Source: Corynebacterium pacaense (GTDB lineage Bacteria > Actinomycetota > Actinomycetes > Mycobacteriales > Mycobacteriaceae). From it: 64,000 nucleotides of DNA. The stretch spans positions 1,375,684 through 1,439,683 of the forward strand of contig NZ_LT821240.1 in assembly GCF_900169525.1 (NCBI RefSeq), given 5' to 3'. The position numbers and the translations under genes are program-made. Shown piece after piece: positions 52,529-61,262 of the stretch. Under the pieces are notes generated by a model. That model did not search any database. It was not told the DNA's origin and was given only the letters and a program-made list of their open reading frames with translations. Each line of letters opens with the position of its first letter. The first letter of the stretch is position 1.

Positions 52529-52584
52529 GGGCTGTGTCAAGTTCTGTAGACAGTAGAACGCTTGTTTGTTGAGTTTGCTCAGGG

Positions 52585-53740
52585 GTGGTGTGTCTCAGTT
52601 TTGGTTAACTACTTGCTGAAGCTTCGCTTTAGCGGACTCCACCTTCCGCGGGATCTCCTCAGCAGTAGCGGTCCACACATACGGGCGGGGATCATCATTA
52701 TGCCCATCTAAGAACCTATTGATACTGGCAATCAAGCTCCCCACGGTAGGAAAGACACCCCGTTTAAGGTTCTTGTCCGTCAACTCACGAAACCAGCGTT
52801 CGACCTGATTGAGCCAGGATGAGGACGTGGGAGTGAAGTGGAAATGAAACCGCGGATGCTTATCCAACCATTTCTTCACCTCGAGGTGTTTATGTGTGGC
52901 GTAGTTATCCAAGATCACATGAACCTGCAAACCCTTTGGTACCTGGGAGTCAACGGTGTTAAGGAATGTCAGAAACTCCTGGTGGCGGTGCTTGGGCAGA
53001 CGCGACCCGATCACTTTTCCTGTGAGTACGTCCAGGGCGGGGAACAGTGTGGTGGTGCCGTTTCGCTTGTAGTCATGGGTCATGGTGTCCCCTCGGCCTG
53101 TGACCATCGGTAATGATGGCTGGGTCCGATCCAGGGCCTGGATCGAGGATTTCTCATCCATACACACCACCACCGCCTTGTCCGGGGGGTTGAGATAGAG
53201 ACCGACAACGTCGATGAGTTTCTCGGTGAACTGTGGATCCGTGGAGATCTTACAACTATCCACCCGGTGGGGTTTAATACCCAGGGTCGACCAGATCCGC
53301 TGCACGGTGGCAGGAGAGATCCCGACTTCCTTGGCCATGGTGCGCACCGACCAATGAGTGTGCCCCACGGGGGGATTCTGGTGCATGGTCTTTTCCACCA
53401 GATCAATGATGGTAGCATCATCAATGCTGCGTTTACGTCCCCTACCTGAGGCGATGGCACCGAACCTGGTGAGGCCATCTGCATGGTAATCCTTGCGCCA
53501 CGCACGTACCGTGACCGCTGTTAACCCATAGGTGGAGGCGATGATCGAGTTGGCAATACCCTCACCGGCAGCCAGGAGAACCTTCGCTCGGATTACTTCC
53601 CGGTGCGGGGATGCTGTCGAGGCGGCAATCCGGCCCAAAATGGCCTTGTCGGTCTCGGTGAGAGGTAGTGGGGCTGCAGGCGCACTCAAGGAATCATGAT
53701 ACCGTACTACTACTACTTAGCCATTTGAGAGACACACCAC
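52585..53740 (-). mobile_element. IS630-family insertion sequence, apparently complete
   Basis: Terminal inverted repeats GTGGTGTGTCTC (52585-52596) and GAGACACACCAC (53729-53740) enclose a full transposase gene. The right flank begins TA as expected for IS630 targets, but the left flank is GG. The matched TA duplication is therefore missing and the left junction was probably rearranged after insertion. Confidence 0.8.
52595..53689 (-). CDS. IS630-family transposase
   Basis: A 364-residue DDE transposase. The N-terminal HTH_29-like region is 'REVIRAKVLLAAGEGIANSIIASTYGLTAVTVRAWRKDY', with a linker 'SGRGRK', then the catalytic domain with Asp in 'VVVCMDEKSSIQAL', Asp in 'VHVILDNYATHKH' and Glu in 'SSSWLNQVERWF'. 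Intact and of normal length. The stop codon lies inside the left terminal repeat. Confidence 0.9.
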   Translation of the reverse strand: MSAPAAPLPLTETDKAILGRIAASTASPHREVIRAKVLLAAGEGIANSIIASTYGLTAVTVRAWRKDYHADGLTRFGAIASGRGRKRSIDDATIIDLVEKTMHQNPPVGHTHWSVRTMAKEVGISPATVQRIWSTLGIKPHRVDSCKISTDPQFTEKLIDVVGLYLNPPDKAVVVCMDEKSSIQALDRTQPSLPMVTGRGDTMTHDYKRNGTTTLFPALDVLTGKVIGSRLPKHRHQEFLTFLNTVDSQVPKGLQVHVILDNYATHKHLEVKKWLDKHPRFHFHFTPTSSSWLNQVERWFRELTDKNLKRGVFPTVGSLIASINRFLDGHNDDPRPYVWTATAEEIPRKVESAKAKLQQVVNQN

Positions 53741-53741
53741 T

Positions 53742-53957
53742 AGGACGGACAATGCTCTGGCGGAGTCTTTCAACGCCGCACTCAAGCGGGAGGTACTTCA
53801 AGATTCCAAGGCATTTGCCAACCAGTTGACCTGCCGCCGGGACGTTTTCTACTGGTGTACCCGCTACAACACGGTGCGTCGACATTCTCGGTGTAAATAT
53901 CTCGCCCCTGCAGTGTTCGAAGAGCGGGGTTATGCTATGCCAAGAACCGCTTCTTAA
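53742..53957 (+). pseudogene. IS3-family OrfB C-terminal remnant
   Basis: Frame from 53742 reads RTDNALAESFNAALKREVL, then 'FYWCTRYNTVRRHSRCKYLAPAVFEERGY' and a TAA stop at 53955-53957. This is the end of an IS3 OrfB with the catalytic Glu (AES). Everything upstream was replaced by the IS630 element. It has the same orientation as the OrfA piece at 52221-52388 and could be the other end of one IS3 copy. Confidence 0.82.
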
Positions 53958-53969
53958 TTAAATCCCCTG

Positions 53970-54279
53970 TGATGCTACTTTCCGGGGGCTGGGCCCACCT
54001 TCAAGTGACTCACCCGCTCGATATCTCGCAGCCCACGTCGATGCTGTCGCGGGGGAGACCTGGAAACGATCTGCGGCTCGACGAACCGGCCAGCCCTGAT
54101 CATCGATTAGGGTGGCAAGAAGCTTCCTTCCAACTGGCGTGAGAGGTGCTTTAGCATGGGACACGAAGACCTCCGGATCATCAGTGTGTGTGGTAACCCA
54201 CATCCTGCCGGAGGTCTTCTTCACCGCGCAATGCGTTCACAACGTCCCAAGGAACTACACAACGTCCCAAGGAACTACA
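53970..54279 (-). pseudogene. IS481-family transposase N-terminal remnant with element end
   Basis: From a GTG at 54164 the minus strand reads 'SHAKAPLTPVGRKLLATLI', then 'GWPVRRAADRFQVSPATASTWAARYRAGESL', aligning with residues 2-55 of the intact IS481 transposase (59835). Similarity fades near 53970. The leader hairpin and the terminal repeat (TGTAGTTCC...) are still recognisable up to 54279. Confidence 0.85.
54239..54278. repeat. 20-bp perfect tandem duplication in the IS481 remnant end
   Basis: The 20-base unit beginning ACAACGTCCC and ending GAACTAC occurs twice in direct tandem (54239-54258, 54259-54278), doubling most of the terminal repeat. Probably replication slippage in a dead element. 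Confidence 0.9.
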
Positions 54280-54440
54280 GCATCCGCGACACCGCCTGCA
54301 CTGGTCCGATCAAGTGCTTAAGTCGGACCTGTTACTAAGGAATTGCAATCGCTGTGTCGGTGAAGGAAGTGCACTTGACTCATCCGGAAAGGGCCGAGTT
54401 TCATGATTCAACACTTCCTAAAACAATTCCAATCGGCCTT

Positions 54441-56999
54441 TTAGCTCTGCCTGCTCACGTCGAGCTTCTCGCCGCCGTCGGCGACGTCGACAAGCACGGC
54501 GTCACCGTCGCGGACAGTGCCCGCGAGCAGTTCCTTGGCGAGGGTGTCGCCGATGGCCTGCTGGATGAGCCGGCGCAGCGGGCGCGCACCATAGGCCGGG
54601 TCGTAGCCGCGGTCGGCCAGCCATGCCTTGGCGGCGTCGGACACCCGGAGTGTCAGGCGGCGACCGGACAGGCGCTGCGCCAACTGCCGGATCTGGATCT
54701 CCACGATGTGGGTGAGCTGCTCCGGGGACAACGGATCGAAGATCACCACGTCATCGAGACGGTTGATGAACTCCGGCTTGAAGGCCTTCTTCACCGCGTC
54801 CATGATCTGCTCACGCGTGCCACCCGCACCCAGGTTGGAGGTGAGGATGAGGATGGTGTTGCGGAAGTCCACCGTGCGTCCCTGTCCATCGGTGAGTCGA
54901 CCTTCGTCGAGGACCTGCAACAGGATGTCGAAGACGTCCGGGTGCGCCTTCTCCACCTCGTCGAAGAGCACGACGGTGTAGGGACGGCGTCGGACAGCCT
55001 CGGTGAGTTGGCCACCCTGGTCATAGCCGACGTATCCGGGGGGAGCACCGACGAGACGTGCGACGGAGTGCTTCTCGCCGTACTCGGACATGTCGATGCG
55101 GACCATGGCCCGGTCATCGTCGAAGAGGAACTCCGCGACTGCCTTCGCCAGCTCGGTCTTACCCACTCCGGTGGGTCCGAGGAAGAGGAAGGAACCGGTC
55201 GGACGGTTCGGATCGGCGACACCGGCGCGCGAACGGCGCACCGCGTCGGAGACGGCCACCACGGCCTCCTCCTGACCGACCACGCGCTTGCCCAGCACCT
55301 TTTCCATGTTGAGCAGCTTCTCCGTCTCACCCTGCATCATCTTGCCCGCGGGAATGCCGGTCCAGGCGGACACCACCTCGGCGATGGTGTCGGGCGTGAC
55401 CTCCTCGGAGAGCATGGCATTGTCCCCGCCACCGATGTTCTGCTCAGCTTCGGCGACCTTCTTCTCCAGCTCGGGAATCCGGCCGTAGCGCAGCTCCGCG
55501 ACCTTGCCGTAATCGCCCTCACGCTCGGCGATGTCGGACTCGGAACGCAGACGCTCGAGTTCCTCCTTGGATTCACGGACCCCGTCGATGGCGGATTTCT
55601 CGTTCTGCCAGCGCGCCTTGAGCTCGGAGAGCTTCTCGCGTTCGTCGGCAAGCTCGGAACGCAGCTTCTCCAGGCGCTCCCGTGATGCTGCGTCGCTCTC
55701 CTTCGACAGCGCCACCTCCTCGATCTCGAGGCGGCGGACGATGCGTTCGAGTTCATCGATCTCCTGCGGCGAGGAGTCGATCTCCATGCGCAGCCGGGAC
55801 GCGGCCTCATCGACCAGGTCAATGGCCTTGTCGGGGAGGAACCTGCTTGTGATGTAGCGGTTGGACAGCTCAGCTGCGGCGACCAGCGCGGAGTCCTGGA
55901 TGCGGACACCGTGGTGGACCTCGTAGCGTTCCTTCAGTCCGCGCAGGATTCCCACCGCATCCTCGACGGTGGGTTCACCGACGAAGACCTGCTGGAAACG
56001 ACGCTCCAGGGCGGCGTCCTTCTCGATGTACTTGCGGTATTCGTTGAGCGTGGTGGCACCGACGAGGCGGAGTTCACCGCGGGCGAGCAGTGGCTTGATC
56101 ATGTTTCCCGCATCCATGGCGGACTCACCGGATGCACCCGCACCGACGATCGTGTGCAGTTCGTCGATGAAGGTGATCACCTGACCCTCTGCCCCTTTGA
56201 TCTCATCGAGGACGGCCTTGAGTCGCTCCTCGAACTCACCGCGGTACTTCGCGCCGGCGACCATGGAACCGAGATCCAGGCTGATCAGGGACTTGCCCTT
56301 GAGGGATTCCGGCACGTCGCCGGCGACAATACGCCGTGCCAGCCCCTCGACGATGGCGGTCTTGCCGACACCGGGTTCACCGATGAGCACCGGGTTGTTC
56401 TTCGTGCGGCGGCTAAGAACCTGAACCACACGGCGAATCTCCTGGTCACGACCGATAACGGGGTCAATCTTTCCCTCCCTGGCCAGCTTGGTCAGGTCGG
56501 TGGAGTACTTCTCCAACGCCTGGAACTGGCTTTCCGGATCCTGGGTTGTCACCTTCTGACCACCGCGCACAGAGGGGAAGGCACCCTTGATCGCGTCATA
56601 GGACGCACCCGCGTTTCTCAGCAGCTCCGCGGCATCGGAGCTGCCGTGGGCGATGCCCGCGAGCAGCACCTCGGTTGAGACGTATTCATCTCCGAGTTCC
56701 CCGGCGAGTTCCTGGGCGGCGGTCAGCGCATTGAGTGCGTCACGGTTGAAATTCGGGTTGGCCAGGTTGGTACCCGATGCCCTCGGGTAGGAATCAACGA
56801 GCTTGGCGGCTTCGAGAAGGATGGCCTGCGGATCCACGCCCACGGCCTTGAGCACCGGCGAGGCCACGCCGTCCTTCTGCTCGAGAATCGCCACCAGGAG
56901 GTGGGCCGGCCGGATATCCGGGTTGCCGTTGGCGGATGCCTTCTGGAGGGCATCCTGCATGGCCTCGGAGGTCTTGGTGGTGGGATTGAATGAACTCAT
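54441..56999 (-). CDS. clpB: ATP-dependent disaggregase ClpB
   Basis: An 852-residue AAA+ hexameric chaperone that, with DnaK, dissolves protein aggregates. Order: Clp N-domain (about 1-145), NBD1 (Walker A GEPGVGKT, Walker [10 protein letters not shown]), coiled-coil M-domain (about 405-530, Glu/Arg/Leu rich), NBD2 (GPTGVGKTE; '[30 protein letters not shown]'), C-terminal oligomerisation region ('[16 protein letters not shown]'). All motifs are intact. Upstream are a sigma-H-like promoter and a HAIR (HspR) element, fitting heat-shock control. Downstream lies the IS-remnant region. Confidence 0.97.
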   Translation of the reverse strand: MSSFNPTTKTSEAMQDALQKASANGNPDIRPAHLLVAILEQKDGVASPVLKAVGVDPQAILLEAAKLVDSYPRASGTNLANPNFNRDALNALTAAQELAGELGDEYVSTEVLLAGIAHGSSDAAELLRNAGASYDAIKGAFPSVRGGQKVTTQDPESQFQALEKYSTDLTKLAREGKIDPVIGRDQEIRRVVQVLSRRTKNNPVLIGEPGVGKTAIVEGLARRIVAGDVPESLKGKSLISLDLGSMVAGAKYRGEFEERLKAVLDEIKGAEGQVITFIDELHTIVGAGASGESAMDAGNMIKPLLARGELRLVGATTLNEYRKYIEKDAALERRFQQVFVGEPTVEDAVGILRGLKERYEVHHGVRIQDSALVAAAELSNRYITSRFLPDKAIDLVDEAASRLRMEIDSSPQEIDELERIVRRLEIEEVALSKESDAASRERLEKLRSELADEREKLSELKARWQNEKSAIDGVRESKEELERLRSESDIAEREGDYGKVAELRYGRIPELEKKVAEAEQNIGGGDNAMLSEEVTPDTIAEVVSAWTGIPAGKMMQGETEKLLNMEKVLGKRVVGQEEAVVAVSDAVRRSRAGVADPNRPTGSFLFLGPTGVGKTELAKAVAEFLFDDDRAMVRIDMSEYGEKHSVARLVGAPPGYVGYDQGGQLTEAVRRRPYTVVLFDEVEKAHPDVFDILLQVLDEGRLTDGQGRTVDFRNTILILTSNLGAGGTREQIMDAVKKAFKPEFINRLDDVVIFDPLSPEQLTHIVEIQIRQLAQRLSGRRLTLRVSDAAKAWLADRGYDPAYGARPLRRLIQQAIGDTLAKELLAGTVRDGDAVLVDVADGGEKLDVSRQS

Positions 57000-57082
57000 A
57001 CGTTATGTCCTTTCCTTGTCACGCCCAACCTGCCCGAAACATGCACGCAGGTCAACGCGGTATTATTGAGGTTTCTATCCTG

Positions 57083-57111
57083 TATAACGCCCAAGGGGTT
57101 TAGTCTGTTCC
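57083..57111 (-). promoter_or_regulatory. Sigma-H-like heat-shock promoter of clpB
   Basis: On the minus strand GGAAC (57111-57107) and GTTATA (57088-57083) are separated by 18 bases, close to the corynebacterial sigma-H consensus GGAAT-N18-GTT. The predicted transcript would have a leader of roughly 75 bases before the clpB ATG. Confidence 0.65.
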
Positions 57112-57126
57112 ACTCAAGTACAAAAA

Positions 57127-57147
57127 GTTGAGCGCTTGACGATCAAG
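57127..57147. promoter_or_regulatory. HAIR element (HspR operator) upstream of clpB
   Basis: GTTGAGC-N7-GATCAAG keeps the TTGAG and TCAAG half-sites and spacing of the HspR-associated inverted repeat (CTTGAGT-N7-ACTCAAG). An additional CTCAAG half-site lies at 57113-57118, adjoining the sigma-H -35. Confidence 0.65.
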
Positions 57148-57281
57148 TTTCCTGACACCATCCCCCAGATTACGCCAACGCCGCCGGGGTCGCAGGTGCT
57201 GCGGGGTGGGCGTCGGCACGCATTCCGTCAACGACGCACCCCGGGATGGACGGAAATGCTAACATTGTTGATGTGGCAACA

Positions 57282-58424
57282 ATGTTCGAGGCAATCATCA
57301 TCGGAGCGGGCCAGGCCGGCCTCGCGGCGGCACACGAACTCACCCGCAGGGGCCTGGTCCCCGGCCGCGATTTCCTGGTCCTGGATTCCAATGAGGGCCC
57401 GGGCGGGGCGTGGCGCCACCGCTGGGACTCCCTCACCCTCGGCCGAGCCCACGGAATCGCGGACTTGCCCGGCCTCACCCTGGACAGGCCGGAGGGTTCC
57501 GTACCGGCCTCGACGGTGGTCGCCGGTTACTACGGTTCCTATGAAGAGAAGTTCTCCCTGAAGGTCGTCCGCCCCGTCCGGGTGACCCGCGTCGAACCAA
57601 CCGACCCGCAAGATCGCACCAGCCCCCTCCGTGTCAGCTCGGAGGACGGGCGCAGCTGGCTGACACGTATCGTTCTCAATGCCACCGGCACCTGGACCAA
57701 CCCCTATGTGCCCTTCATTCCGGGAATCGGCAGCTTCACCGGCCGGCAGCTGCACACCGCCAATTACCGTCGCGCCCGGGACCTCTCCGGACAGCGCGTG
57801 CTGGTCGTCGGAGGCGGACTCAGCGCGGTGCAGTTTCTCCTCGAGCTTGAGGGCACCGCCGAGACCACCTGGGCCACCCGACGTCCACCGAATTTCACCG
57901 AGGGACAGTTCGACGGGGGCTGGGGACTCGCAGTGGAACGCGCGGTGCGCGAGCGGACGTTTTCCGGCAGACAACCGGCCAGCGTGGTCCGCACCACCGG
58001 AATCCCCATGATTGAGCCGTACATGGACGGCGTGGCACGGGGAATCCTGGTCAGCCGGGGAATGTTCGACAGGATCACCCCGGACGGCGTCATCTTCGGC
58101 ACACCGGCACCACCGCGGGCGCAGGGCCTCGGACCCTCGGACGCCACCCGGCTGGCAGTACCGGAGAGTTGGCGCCCCTTCCCCGCGGGCACGGAACTGA
58201 AGGCGGACACCATCTTCTGGAACACCGGCTTCCGCGCGGCGCTGCGGCACCTCGCACCCATGAGACTGCGCCGCGGCAGGGGCATTCCACTTGTCGACGA
58301 AGTGACCCCCGCCGTGGATCCGCGGGTCCTGCTGGTGGGTTACGGTTCAACGGCCTCGACGATCGGCGCGACCCGGGCCGGTCGACTGGCGGGCCGCACC
58401 GCGGTGAAGCTGCTCCGCCGCTAG
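57282..58424 (+). CDS. FAD-dependent oxidoreductase (CzcO/monooxygenase-like)
   Basis: A ~380-residue flavoprotein: FAD site 'AIIIGAGQAGLAAAHEL', 'GPGGAWRHRWDSLTLGRAHGIADLPG' (as in flavoprotein monooxygenases), second glycine motif 'RVLVVGGGLSAVQFLLEL', and C-terminal 'IFWNTGFRAALRHLAP' with 'RVLLVGYGSTASTIGATRAGR'. NAD(P)H-dependent oxidation is likely; substrate unknown. Divergent from clpB. The ATG at 57282 gives MFEAIII; a GTG at 57273 three codons upstream is equally possible because TAACAT lies near a leaderless position. Confidence 0.82.
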   Translation: MFEAIIIGAGQAGLAAAHELTRRGLVPGRDFLVLDSNEGPGGAWRHRWDSLTLGRAHGIADLPGLTLDRPEGSVPASTVVAGYYGSYEEKFSLKVVRPVRVTRVEPTDPQDRTSPLRVSSEDGRSWLTRIVLNATGTWTNPYVPFIPGIGSFTGRQLHTANYRRARDLSGQRVLVVGGGLSAVQFLLELEGTAETTWATRRPPNFTEGQFDGGWGLAVERAVRERTFSGRQPASVVRTTGIPMIEPYMDGVARGILVSRGMFDRITPDGVIFGTPAPPRAQGLGPSDATRLAVPESWRPFPAGTELKADTIFWNTGFRAALRHLAPMRLRRGRGIPLVDEVTPAVDPRVLLVGYGSTASTIGATRAGRLAGRTAVKLLRR

Positions 58425-58463
58425 TTGTTGACACATCACCTAAGTGGTGGCAATGTGGAATCC

Positions 58464-59507
58464 ATGAAAGCATTCGGATTTTTGAGTTTCGGCCACTACC
58501 AGATAGGCCACGAACGCGAGATGCTCCACCAGGCACTCGATCTGGCCCGTGAGGCGGACAGTATCGGCGTCAACGGCGCCTATTTCCGCGTCCATCACTT
58601 CGCACCACAAAACGCATCACCCATGCCGCTTCTCGGTGCCGTCATCGGCGCCACCAAGCACATCGAGGTCGGTACCGGTGTCATTGACATGCGCTATGAG
58701 AATCCGCTCTATCTCGCGGAGGAGGCCGCCGCACTGAACCTGCTTGCCGACGGCAGAGTCGCACTCGGAGTGTCCCGGGGATCGCCCGAGCCCGCCGACA
58801 AGGGCTGGGAGGCCTTCGGCTACAACGGTGGCGACGATCCCCGTGCCGCTGAAATGGCCAGGAAGAAGTTCCTCCGCTTCCTCGATGCCATCGACGGCGA
58901 GGGCATGGCGGTCGCCGCGGACTCCCAGTACCCGCGGATGTACCGCCCCGGTGCCGCTCTTCCGATCTTCCCGCACGATCCTGAACTGCGGAAATCCATC
59001 TGGTGGGGCGCGGGATCCAGGAACACGGCGGAACAGGCGGCCAGGGACGGCGTCAATCTCATGAGTTCCACCCTGCTCACCGAGGCGACCGGACAGAGCC
59101 TCGGCGACCTGCAGTACGATCAGATCCAGCGCTATCGCAGTACCTGGAAGGAATCCGGCCACGACTGGACGCCCAGGGTATCTGTGTCCCGGACGGTCTT
59201 CCCCATTGTCACCGACCGGGACCGCGAACTCTTCGGGCTCCAGGGACAGAGCGAGGACCAGATCGGAATCATCGATGACACCCGCAGCACCTTCGGCCGC
59301 TCCTACGTCGGATCACCGGATGAGCTGATCGATCAGCTCAGGGCCGATGCCGCCGTCATGGACGCCGATACCCTTATGCTCACGATCCCCAACCAGCTGG
59401 GAGTCGAGATCAACGCCTCCATTCTGCGCAACTTCGCAGAACACGTCGCCCCGGCACTGGGCTGGAAGCCGAACTGGGAGGGCAAGGTCGAGGGCTCCAC
59501 GGTCTAG
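58464..59507 (+). CDS. LLM-class flavin-dependent oxidoreductase
   Basis: A 347-residue bacterial-luciferase-like protein with 'FGFLSFGHYQIGHEREMLHQAL', 'YFRVHHFAPQNASPMPLLGAVIGATKHIEVGTGVIDMRYENPLYLAEEAAALNLLADGRVALGVSRGSPEP' and 'WWGAGSRNTAEQAARDGVNLM'. It resembles the corynebacterial CE1758-type subgroup. Substrate unknown. TTGACA followed by CACC-TAAGT-GGTG (58433-58450) lies just upstream, a possible promoter with an overlapping operator. It follows the FAD oxidoreductase gene by 39 bases. Confidence 0.86.
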   Translation: MKAFGFLSFGHYQIGHEREMLHQALDLAREADSIGVNGAYFRVHHFAPQNASPMPLLGAVIGATKHIEVGTGVIDMRYENPLYLAEEAAALNLLADGRVALGVSRGSPEPADKGWEAFGYNGGDDPRAAEMARKKFLRFLDAIDGEGMAVAADSQYPRMYRPGAALPIFPHDPELRKSIWWGAGSRNTAEQAARDGVNLMSSTLLTEATGQSLGDLQYDQIQRYRSTWKESGHDWTPRVSVSRTVFPIVTDRDRELFGLQGQSEDQIGIIDDTRSTFGRSYVGSPDELIDQLRADAAVMDADTLMLTIPNQLGVEINASILRNFAEHVAPALGWKPNWEGKVEGSTV

Positions 59508-59544
59508 TTGTACCTCGCCACACGCGCCCTTATCGACGCGCAGG

Positions 59545-59738
59545 TCATGGTACCGGCGCCCGGAGACCCGTTTCCAGCCGCGGCATTCTCCGCGCCATGA
59601 TCGCCGCCCTGGTCCGTGTACCCGGGAGCTGCCGGGTCCGTGAATCCTGCACCCTGAAACCCGTGTGCTCGAGATGACCGGTCAGTGCCTCCACGGACCA
59701 GTGGTATGCGGTGGTCACCGCATGTTCAAAGGGCTAAC
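59545..59738 (-). pseudogene. SAM-dependent methyltransferase, 3' part
   Basis: The minus strand reads PFEHAVTTAYHWSVEALTGH, then 'LEHTGFRV' and 'RAAIMARR' before TGA at 59547-59545, the C-terminal part of class I methyltransferases. The other half lies beyond the IS481 element (60844-61153). Confidence 0.75.
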
Positions 59739-60837
59739 TGTACTTCCCCGACACGTTGTGAACGGGTCAGGTAGGCGAAGGCCTCCGGGCAAGATGTGGG
59801 TTACCACACTCACGTCTAGACACCGGAGGCCTTCGTGACACACGCTAATGCACCCTTGACGCCCGAGGGGCGTCGTCGTCTTGTTGTTCTCATCGTCGAT
59901 AGACGCTGGCCGCTGCGGCGAGCGGCGCAACGGTTCCAGTGCTCGCCCGCGACGGCGAAACGGTGGGCCGACCGGTACCGGGCAGGGCTACCGTTAACGG
60001 ACCGCAGCTCGAAGCCGCTGACCTCGCCGAACCGACTACCACGCAAGACCGAACGGCGGATCGTCGCATTACGGTTCACCCGCTGGTGGGGTCCGCACCG
60101 GATCGCGTACCACCTAGGCTCGCACCGATCCACGCTCGGGCGGGTACTGGCACGATACGACATGCCCAAGCTGGTCAACATCGACCAGGCCACCGGGCTG
60201 CCGGTGCGCAAGCCCACACCGGTCCGGTACGAGGTCGCAGCACCAGGCCAGCTGGTGCACGTAGATATCAAGAAGCAAGGCCGCATCCCCAACGGTGGCG
60301 GGTGGCGCGCCCACGGTCGCGGATCACCCCAAGACCGTCGCGCTGGCACTGCCCGCGACAAGGCAGCACGTGCCGGCGCGGCCAGCTCCCGCGACTACCG
60401 CTACCTCCATCACGGCGTGGACGACCACTCACGGCTGGCATACTCAAAAATCCTCGACGACGAACGCAAGGAGACCGCGGCCGGGTTCTGGACCCGCGCC
60501 AACGCGTTCTTCGCAAGCCTGGGCGTGACCGTCACAGCCGTGATGACCGACAACGGTTCCTGCTACCGCTCCCGCGCCTTCGCCAACGCCCTGGGTGAGA
60601 ACATCAAGCACAAGCGGACCAAGCCCTACCATCCCCAGACCAATGGCAAAGTCGAGCGCTTAAACCGCACCCTCGCCACCGAGTGGGCCTACGTCAAGCC
60701 CTACGCCAGCGAAGCCGAGCGAGCCACCGCCTACGAGACATGGCTGCATCACTACAATCACCATAGACCCCACACCGGGATCGGCGACCAGACCCCCTCA
60801 GAACGCGTTCACAACGTCACAGGGAAGTACACCTACA
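59739..60837 (+). mobile_element. IS481-family insertion sequence, complete
   Basis: Left end TGTACTTCCCCGACACGTTG and, inverted, a right end with TGTACTTCCC-TGTGACGTTGTGAACG (23 of 26 positions alike, the right end with six extra outer bases). GCTAAC flanks both sides (59733-59738 and 60838-60843), consistent with a 6-bp target duplication. The similar GCTAGC next to the older copy at 52390 means these bases could instead be a preferred target or part of the ends. Confidence 0.85.
59776..59835. repeat. Leader inverted repeat of the IS481 element
   Basis: CGAAGGCCTCCGG (59776-59788) and CCGGAGGCCTTCG (59823-59835) are perfect 13-bp arms around a 34-base loop, ending at the transposase GTG start. 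The diverged remnant keeps the structure (54165-54176 / 54208-54219) with a compensated base pair. Confidence 0.8.
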
Positions 60838-60842
60838 GCTAA
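59835..60842 (+). CDS. IS481-family transposase
   Basis: A 335-residue DDE transposase with N-terminal HTH ('RWPLRRAAQRFQCSPATAKRWADRYRAG'), then 'RWWGPHRIAYHLGSHRSTLGRVLAR', and an rve integrase core: Asp in 'QLVHVDIKKQG', Asp in 'VMTDNGSCYRS', Glu in 'NGKVERLNRTL'. Ends 'HTGIGDQTPSERVHNVTGKYTYS'. Intact. The GTG start is part of the leader hairpin, which could restrict translation. Confidence 0.92.
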   Translation: MTHANAPLTPEGRRRLVVLIVDRRWPLRRAAQRFQCSPATAKRWADRYRAGLPLTDRSSKPLTSPNRLPRKTERRIVALRFTRWWGPHRIAYHLGSHRSTLGRVLARYDMPKLVNIDQATGLPVRKPTPVRYEVAAPGQLVHVDIKKQGRIPNGGGWRAHGRGSPQDRRAGTARDKAARAGAASSRDYRYLHHGVDDHSRLAYSKILDDERKETAAGFWTRANAFFASLGVTVTAVMTDNGSCYRSRAFANALGENIKHKRTKPYHPQTNGKVERLNRTLATEWAYVKPYASEAERATAYETWLHHYNHHRPHTGIGDQTPSERVHNVTGKYTYS

Positions 60843-60843
60843 C

Positions 60844-61153
60844 CCGCCGTTCCTGCAAAGAAGCCGAGGAACAGGCTCCCGCCATCACCGATGGCCCGTG
60901 CGCACTCCGCCAGTGGCTCGCCGATCAGCTCGGGTCCGGTGTGAATGTGCGAGAACGGGGCCGGGACTCCGCCGAGGAAGTCCGTCCACTGTCCCGGCCC
61001 GCACCCGACGTCGGGCACAGGACCTGAGATCCCGCGCGCCCAGGCGAGCAGAGGCGCACGCTCGGATTCAAAGGGAGTGGTCGATCCTGGCGACACCATC
61101 GATGTACTCCCGGGCCCGCCTGGAGTAGGCGGACACAGGACCCGATCACTCAT
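60844..61153 (-). pseudogene. SAM-dependent methyltransferase, 5' part, decayed
   Basis: The minus strand encodes the SAM motif 'GPVPDVGCGPGQWTDFL' and 'SHIHTGPELIGEPLAECARAIGDGGSLFLGFFAG'. About 40 residues normally found between these are missing, and the N-terminal segment 'AYSRRAREYIDGVARIDHS' is in another frame. Thus a frameshift and an internal deletion preceded, or accompanied, the IS481 insertion. Confidence 0.78.
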
Positions 61154-61262
61154 GGAGCCGACCTGCCGCGCCGCCACCCCTGGGAAGTAGCAGCCCCCGG
61201 CGGAGGGTTTTCCAGCATCGCAGCCGGTGAGATTCCGGACAAATCCCTGATCGGGGTGCACA

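Noticed and set aside
54354-55685. 443-residue plus-strand frame opposite clpB
   Set aside because: Shadow of the well-conserved clpB coding sequence.
28646-58455. Shared CCTAAGTGGTGGCA near 28646 and 58439
   Set aside because: The first copy is just the stop region of the GH76 gene; a 14-base coincidence with no further similarity around it.
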